Positions 59,333 to 64,000 of a DNA stretch of 64,000 nt are shown here, piece by piece. The translations under genes were made by a program, and so were the position numbers. The DNA lies in NCBI RefSeq assembly GCF_000003815.2, contig NC_049980.1, positions 4,697,386 through 4,761,385 of the forward strand, in the 5' to 3' direction. The notes under the pieces are model-generated. The model was given only the letters and a program-made list of their open reading frames with translations. It did not search any database and was not told the DNA's origin. The stretch is from Branchiostoma floridae (lineage: Eukaryota > Chordata > Leptocardii > Amphioxiformes > Branchiostomatidae). Numbering within the stretch: the stretch's first letter is position 1; every line of letters begins with the position of its first letter.

Positions 59333-61460
59333 TGTGTATATATTAGGTTATCGATAGAAAGGAAACGCCATTACTGAAAATCTGCAACCCACAACCTCCT
59401 TGCGATTCTGTGGAAAACTGCAGTAATGATTAAAGAGGGCGATATGCCTCGATAGGTTTAATACAAACGACCCTAACTTCATCATTATAGATTGGTGAGG
59501 CTATAAATACTAATACATCTATTTAGAGCCCTCTATTGGTTTTTGATGGTAATGCAGGCGAAGGGCTAAACTCCAAACATTTGCGGGTAGACTTATTGCT
59601 TTAAACTGTCTGTAAAACCTAAGTACCTTAAAATCCAAGTAGAAGTTTTGAAACATGTATATAATCTTTTCGAAGTAAATTGCGTCCTCTGGGGACAAAA
59701 ATAATGGCAAGGGCAGTGACGTCGCAACAAGGTGTACATAAACGAAAGGCTCTCAAGGAGTGTCCGTAAGTCCGTAAGTCATTTTGAATTGGGGAAATTT
59801 AAAAACTGAACTTTAAGGCAAAGACGTAGCATCTGGAACAATATCATAGTTCTAAAATCGTGTTTGTGTTCTCCAGGGCGTGTATTTGGTCCTCTGGAGT
59901 TTTCCAGGCGGGACCTGATGGCGTTGAACATCCAGCGGGGCCGGGACCACGGGCTGCCGGACTACAACACGGCCCGGGTGGAGTACGGGCTCAGCAGGGT
60001 GGATAACTTCTCTGATATCAACCCAATACTGTTCGCACAGGATCCGGAGGTGGGTGGTTTGTAGATATGTGTCTGTGTTTGTGTGTTTTGTGAATGTGCG
60101 TGTGTGTGTAATAATAATTGTATGCGTTTGTTTGTAAGTATGCGTGTGTCTTTGTGTGTGTGTGTGTTTGCTTGTGTATATGTTAATAACGTGTGTACGC
60201 AGTGTGTTTGTGTGCGTCTGTTTATGTGCGTTTGCTTGTGTGTATGTGCGTGCATGTGTGTGTGTGTGCGTTTATATATTTCTTTGCATGTGTGTGTTCA
60301 TACATGTGTTCATACATGTGTTTTGTGTGCTTATTTTCTTGCTTAATTTATTTCCATATGTTTACGTGTGTGTGATTTTGTGCTGTATATTAGTATTTCT
60401 TTGATTTTGTGTGTATGTTTATGTGTGTACGTGTGTGCGTTTTTGTGTGTACGTACACGTTTGTATATTCTATGTGTGTATACACTCGCGTTAATGCTAT
60501 AATTTAATGTACAGTATATTGTACACTCTGTGTGTGTGTCTGTATGTGCGTTTGTGTGTGTGGGGGGTGGGTGGGGGGGGGGGTAAGCATGTGTGTGGAA
60601 ATTCGTAGAATAACACTTCTTTCATCGGGAGTTTCAAAACTGCACAAGAAATTCAACAAATCAAAATTATGGATATTAACAACATGACTTTTGTTTTGTA
60701 TTTTCAGCTCCTAGCAAACATCACAGCCTTCGCAGCAGAGAACGACTGGACCACTGACAAGTGCGACATCTGGGTGTGTGGACTGCTAGAGACCACGGAG
60801 CGGGGACCGGGCCCGCTGTTCCGGGAAATCATCAAGGACCAGTTCGAACGGATACGAGACGGCGACAGGTTCTGGTTCGAGAACTACAGACAAAACGGGT
60901 AATCTTTTAATGCGGCTTGATTTATGGGAGTGAATAATTATTTCTGTTTTGCATATCTTCGCTCCGTCTGTTCTTTTACCTATGTATGGTCAGCATAACT
61001 TTAGAACGGTTGGACTGAAAATAATTTGGTATGTGGATAGGGATTGCGAAGACGAAGGTCAAGGTCAATTTGGGCTCCTGCAGCTGAGTGTGTGACATTG
61101 GTACTAAAAGGAGAACTTCGGGTTTCTGTCTGTTTTGGCCTGGATATGATAAAGTTACGTTACGTTACTTGATGTTTTGGTGGCAGATAACTGTTGATGT
61201 AAGAACGAAATTGTGTTTGTCTCCCTGTGTGTTTCTTTGTGTCTGTGTTTTATTGGGTCAAATCAACCATAGCTACATGTAGAAATAGGTTAGTTGTGAA
61301 AAATCCGAAAAATGTATTGTTTTGTTCGCAGGTTGTTTACAGAGGATGAAGTCACCCAAATCTGGAACCTGACCCTGTATGAAGTCATCAGTAGCATCAC
61401 CAACATCACCGACATGGACATGCAAGAGAACGTCTTTCTCGCCACAGGTCAGTTGAAGAG

Positions 61461-61531
<71 letters not shown>

Positions 61532-61624
61532 CACTCTATCTCAATCAATCTGTCTATCTAAATTATCTATAGCTATCTACCTATCATCTATCTGTCCACC
61601 TACCAATCTATGTATCTAAGGATA

Positions 61625-61691
<67 letters not shown>

Positions 61692-63367
61692 ATCTATCTA
61701 TCTATCTATATCTTTTTACATTCATTGAATTTTGAAACTTAGACGAGCTTGTCTAAGCTTGATGTTTGTGACTGATGGAGAAGATATAGTGCTGGGGTGA
61801 GCGATAGTTTGTCGGCCTTGTTCATGTAGCCTTGTACTGAGCAAAGTCCTGATTGTTCCCAACTTCCCTTCTTTCCAGATTCCCCATGTTTCCAGCCTAA
61901 GCAGTTGAGTCAGTTCGACATGGAGCCGTGCACCCCTGACAGGCTGGGGGACCCCGCGGACTTCAAGCGGCAGACCTTCGACTACTTCAGCGGCAGCGAG
62001 TGGTCCTATGCCCTGTCCTTCGGCGCCATGGGACTGTTCGTAGTCGGTAAGCTTAAGTGTTCAGGTCAACGTTAGTCCATCTTTCCAAGCCTTATACTTT
62101 AAAGGGGTTGAATTAGATGTAATTAGTAAGTGTGTATGCCAACGTTAGGCTTTCAAGTTGTTCTTTGGAGCATTCAGACTGTTGTAGTTGGTAATAGTTC
62201 ATGTTAACGTTAGACTTACTAACCTTACCTTATATAGTCAAGTCAAGTTTATTGCACAACGATTGCAACAGGTACAATGTATGGCAAATTACGTATAACC
62301 AACAACTACAAACTAGTATACTAGTCTTACTTGATAGAAAATATGGCGGCATAGTGTATTCACATTATATATGATTGGTACCAGGTGTTCAGTTATAAAA
62401 CGGCCGGTTAGCACCCATACACCGGTTCTTGAGATTGGTAACCAGGCTATCTGTTTCATGACATGATTGTAAGTTCCGAATGACCGGTCACAATCTTGCT
62501 GATCCAACATGCATAGTGTGATATTTTGCTTCACGTAACAACATATGTGCCATGCTCTCCATTTTCCAAAGGTTGCGTCTTGGTGCTGGTGTGTCTGGCT
62601 AAGAGGAGAAAACTGGAGGAAGCCAAGGAAAGGATTGAGCACAGGAGAAAAGAGACCATGAGCGCGACGCGTAGGGAGAACGGACAGTCAACCATACTTG
62701 GTAAGAAAAAAACAAGACCAAGAACTGCTCTTTAAGCTGTCAAACATCCAAGAATAAAATTGAAGCTTCCCAAGTGAAGAAAATTTGACAGGGTTGCAAA
62801 ATTTGCAAACATACGTTAGTACGAGGTAAGAACATAACTCTAATGCAAGCAGCAAGGTCAGCCTTGTCGTTTACGGGCTTTTTTGCACTCTTCGGCATGA
62901 TCCCGCGGCCATTTTTGGGCACGGCTGGGCTCTCATATATTTTAAACTAGCAGTTAAAATCAAGCCGGGACCCGGTGACAAATAGTTGTCGTAACCTAAT
63001 CGTGCAAACACCTTGTGGTACCCCCTTCGATATCTGGAAGTAAACAGTGACAAATTTGTAGCTTCAGGGCCCGACTGGAGCTTTACTTCCTACGGGCACC
63101 TTAGTGAATGTGACCGGTACCATAACACAAACTAACGTCGATCACTTCTCGTCTCCCACGACAGCTTCTGAGTACATGGGCGGGAAGGACGGAGAGCACA
63201 GCGTGCAGATAATGCTGGGTCCCGGTAAGGAGGTTAAGGTGCTGGACCAGTGTCTGAACACCGTGAGGACCATAGACCTGAAGAACTACGCCAGACTGGA
63301 CATCTACCTAGCTGTGGAACGGAACGGCAACATGCTGGCCATGAAGATTCCTAAAGAGTATGATCTG
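45935..63367 (+). CDS. DUOX: Dual oxidase, N-terminal 776 residues in 17 exons (continues past the window)
   Basis: Membrane NADPH oxidase that releases H2O2, with an extracellular peroxidase-homology domain. Exons: 45935-46022, 46425-46523, 47066-47227, 47841-48031, 51217-51290, 51961-52121, 53873-54039, 56428-56488, 56869-56974, 58076-58187, 59034-59160, 59877-60049, 60708-60898, 61332-61447, 61879-62046, 62572-62700 and 63165-63367; 2328 nt, all phases join. Signal peptide about 1-25; peroxidase domain about 30-600; TM1 652-675, then basic KRRK; the last exon ends MKIPKEYDL, a family landmark before the EF-hand region. In the peroxidase domain, H357 in RWGHT aligns with the proximal haem ligand and N467 lies in the signature [11 protein letters not shown], but the distal His/Asp site reads GQQVVEE (117-123) and the ester Glu position reads R280-W281-H282-N283. 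The 3' half is outside the window. It is paired head-to-head with DUOXA. Confidence 0.95.
46567..46980. repeat. (GAGT)n tetranucleotide tract
   Basis: Degenerate GTGAGTGA/GAGCGAGC repeat in DUOX intron 2, starting about 45 bp after the exon 2 donor. Confidence 0.95.
47440..47650. repeat. (CTTC)n pyrimidine tract
   Basis: In DUOX intron 3. It is followed near 47680-47760 by a fragment of the GC-rich-terminus transposon family. Confidence 0.9.
48040..48690. repeat. (CTTC)n/(CATT)n pyrimidine tract
   Basis: About 650 bp of CTTC then CATT repeats beginning immediately after the exon 4 donor of DUOX. The Phe/Leu/Pro/Ser ORFs are low-complexity. Confidence 0.95.
49395..49607 (+). pseudogene. HARBI1-like transposase N-terminal fragment
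   Basis: A 70-codon frame: a Leu/Arg-rich start, [20 protein letters not shown], then [17 protein letters not shown] and stop. Many HARBI1-like proteins begin with an acidic/basic stretch and then an RR-x-W-V-R-P motif followed by Y/E-rich residues, which this resembles. It is cut off where the nested TTAACCCTCAAGC element begins. Recognition is by eye only. Confidence 0.4.
49614..50480. mobile_element. Nested element with CCCTCAAACACCCGAG ends
   Basis: Left TTAACCCTCAAGCACCCGAC...GGGGTCCAAACGGACCCC; right GGGGTCCAAATGGACCCC...GGGTGTTTGAGGG. Inverted ends of about 50 bp with an AT-rich non-coding interior of about 800 bp. The TTAA at the left suggests piggyBac-type insertion; the right flank TTAA is not intact. 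Same left end as 3276. Confidence 0.6.
51545..51885. repeat. CAGACAGG minisatellite plus (AC)n
   Basis: Units of about 50 bp (GACAGACAGGCAGAAAAATA...GGGAAGTCAGACATATA) repeated four to five times, then a pure AC run at 51822-51880. In DUOX intron 5. Confidence 0.93.
53030..53240. repeat. Interspersed repeat, copy 1 (DUOX intron 6)
   Basis: Shares TATGTCATAGATATTG, CTTTTAACACGC, ATCGTGTCCTCATTT and ACCTAAGAG with a copy at 56140-56300 in intron 7, in the same orientation and order. Non-coding. Confidence 0.7.
54530..55540. repeat. Array of degenerate repeats of about 130-300 bp (DUOX intron 7)
   Basis: Repeated phrases: ATAACTCGAGAA, CCTTGAATGGATCCTGAT, TTTGGTAGGTG..TAG, GAAGGTCAAG, GGCCCCCTAGCGGCTTCC and TACTGCAGCAAAAC. 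At least four copies are head to tail. Single copies lie near 28030-28110, 43480-43640, 52220-52270, 55840-55960 and 61000-61140. No coding content. Confidence 0.75.
56140..56300. repeat. Interspersed repeat, copy 2 (DUOX intron 7)
   Basis: Partner of 53030-53240; same phrases in the same order, ending in GTCAAATTTG. Confidence 0.7.
57480..57908. mobile_element. hAT-like MITE, intact copy with target-site duplication
   Basis: 429 bp in DUOX intron 9. Ends TAGGGCTGGGTACCGGTACA and TGTACCGATACCCAGCCCTA (inverted, one mismatch). Flanks CCGCACAC (57472-57479) and CCGCACCC (57909-57916) form an 8-bp target duplication with one mismatch; 8 bp is the hAT-superfamily length. Internal palindrome at GGTCCGGACC. 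No ORF. Confidence 0.88.
58220..58600. mobile_element. Inverted-repeat MITE (TTAAGGCCACATCAA ends)
   Basis: Left TTAAGGCCACATCAATTTTT..CTCGGATTT and right AAATCCGAG..ATTTGTGTGGCCTAAA are inverted; AT-rich interior. It begins 33 bp after the DUOX exon 10 donor. Confidence 0.75.
59253..59335. repeat. (GT)n microsatellite
   Basis: In DUOX intron 11. Confidence 0.97.
60060..60590. repeat. GT-rich degenerate tract
   Basis: Begins about 10 bp after the DUOX exon 12 donor and fills most of intron 12; ends in a poly-G stretch (60560-60582). Confidence 0.93.
61463..61715. repeat. (CT)n then (CTAT)n microsatellites
   Basis: In DUOX intron 14, starting about 15 bp after the exon 14 donor. Confidence 0.97.
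62236..62300 (-). mobile_element. LINE-type 3' tail
   Basis: On the minus strand it ends GTGCAATAAACTTGACTTGA, a simple-repeat 3' tail typical of non-LTR elements. In DUOX intron 15. Confidence 0.5.
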
Positions 63368-63403
63368 GTAGGTAGAACCGTTTCGTGCATAATAAAATAG
63401 TGA

Positions 63404-63580
63404 GGTTGTGTACCAGCGTAACTGCATGCTGTTTGGCCTGGAAGTCAGTGGTCCTGGGTTCAAGCCTGTCGTGTTACCTATCTTGTGCTCAACGTACTTA
63501 ATTAACAACAAGACTTTCCTCACTTCACAAAGGTGCGAAATGGGTTCGTCAGGATTCGGTTGGGGCGGGGGTAGGGTAAA
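63404..63580 (+). mobile_element. tRNA-derived SINE, copy F
   Basis: In DUOX intron 17: a head with GTGTACCAGCGTAACTGC and B box GGGTTCAAGCC, followed by TTTCCTCACTTCACAAAGGT and GTCAGGATTCGGTTGG from the shared body. Confidence 0.7.
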
Positions 63581-63759
63581 AGGGGGTGGGGTAAAGGGTG
63601 CTGAAAACTAAGCTCCGCCTCTCAATACCTTTTCTTAGACACAATGGATAGCAACTCACGAGAAGGTTATATCCACTCGCATTAATATTTTAGAGTGTGT
63701 AGTGTGGTTGGTTATTTAACGTACTTGAGGTGTGCTTCAAAGACGTAGTCTCTGGCTTT

Positions 63760-63905
63760 AGATTCCATCCCAAAAGACGTCTCTAACCAGCAACTCATTT
63801 GAAATCAGGCGAGGAAATAGGTGTCTTTACTAAAGGAACAAACAACATTATGGCCTGCTAAAGATTCGAACCCAGAACCTCAAGCTTTATACACTAAGTC
63901 AACCT
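63760..63905 (-). mobile_element. SINE, copy G (minus)
   Basis: Degraded reverse-strand body (GACGTCTCTAACCAGCAACTC) with a B-box-like AGATTCGAACCCAGAACC. Close to the right edge of the window in DUOX intron 17. Confidence 0.55.
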
Positions 63906-64000
63906 TGAGTGGAGAAGGTAAAGATGTAGATCTCTTTAACCCCCTTGATCTTCTCCGTGTCCCATCTGACCATAATCGTTGTGTTTATGCTCTTTAGATT

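Overview
This is a eukaryotic window, most likely from a cephalochordate (amphioxus, Branchiostoma). That placement is inference: short exons of 58-400 bp with GT-AG introns, dense small inverted-repeat transposons and tRNA-headed SINEs, and a head-to-head DUOX/DUOXA pair whose peroxidase domain is less degenerate than in vertebrates. All gene models were built by hand from splice sites, reading phase and protein-family similarity; each one closes in frame.

Layout: (1) 160-1014, minus: a single-exon secreted short collagen-like protein. (2) 1711-10747, minus: an 11-exon AMT-type ammonium transporter (564 aa). (3) 10748-15309: a divergent intergenic region of transposon debris and one assembly gap. 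(4) 15310-26923, plus: a 12-exon paralogous ammonium transporter (540 aa), head-to-head with the first. (5) 26924-30934: intergenic repeats and SINEs. (6) 30935-36355, minus: a 9-exon dual-oxidase maturation factor (DUOXA, 379 aa). (7) 36356-45934: the DUOXA/DUOX divergent region, with a 903-bp gap, nested transposons and a 355-bp tandem duplication. (8) 45935 to beyond the right edge, plus: the first 17 exons of a dual oxidase (DUOX, 776 codons so far: signal peptide, peroxidase-homology ectodomain, first membrane span and the start of the cytoplasmic part). The EF-hands and the NADPH-oxidase half lie outside the window.

How the genes work together: DUOX makes H2O2 and DUOXA is its obligate ER-exit and maturation partner, so the divergent pair is a functional unit, as in vertebrates. 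The two ammonium transporters are a tandem-duplicated, inverted pair; both keep the twin histidines and the conserved Asp of the Amt pore. I see no functional link between the transporters and the oxidase pair.

The most unusual signal is a set of minisatellites that start exactly at exon edges of the transporter genes. In the plus-strand gene, the 3' end of exon 4 with its splice donor is repeated 12 times in 44-bp units, and the 5' part of exon 3 with its acceptor is repeated upstream four more times in about 108-bp units. In the minus-strand paralogue, the 3' end of the homologous exon is also tandemly triplicated (85 bp). Also notable: the DUOX peroxidase domain keeps the proximal haem histidine but has lost the distal one, and a perfect 42-bp inverted repeat lies in a DUOXA intron.
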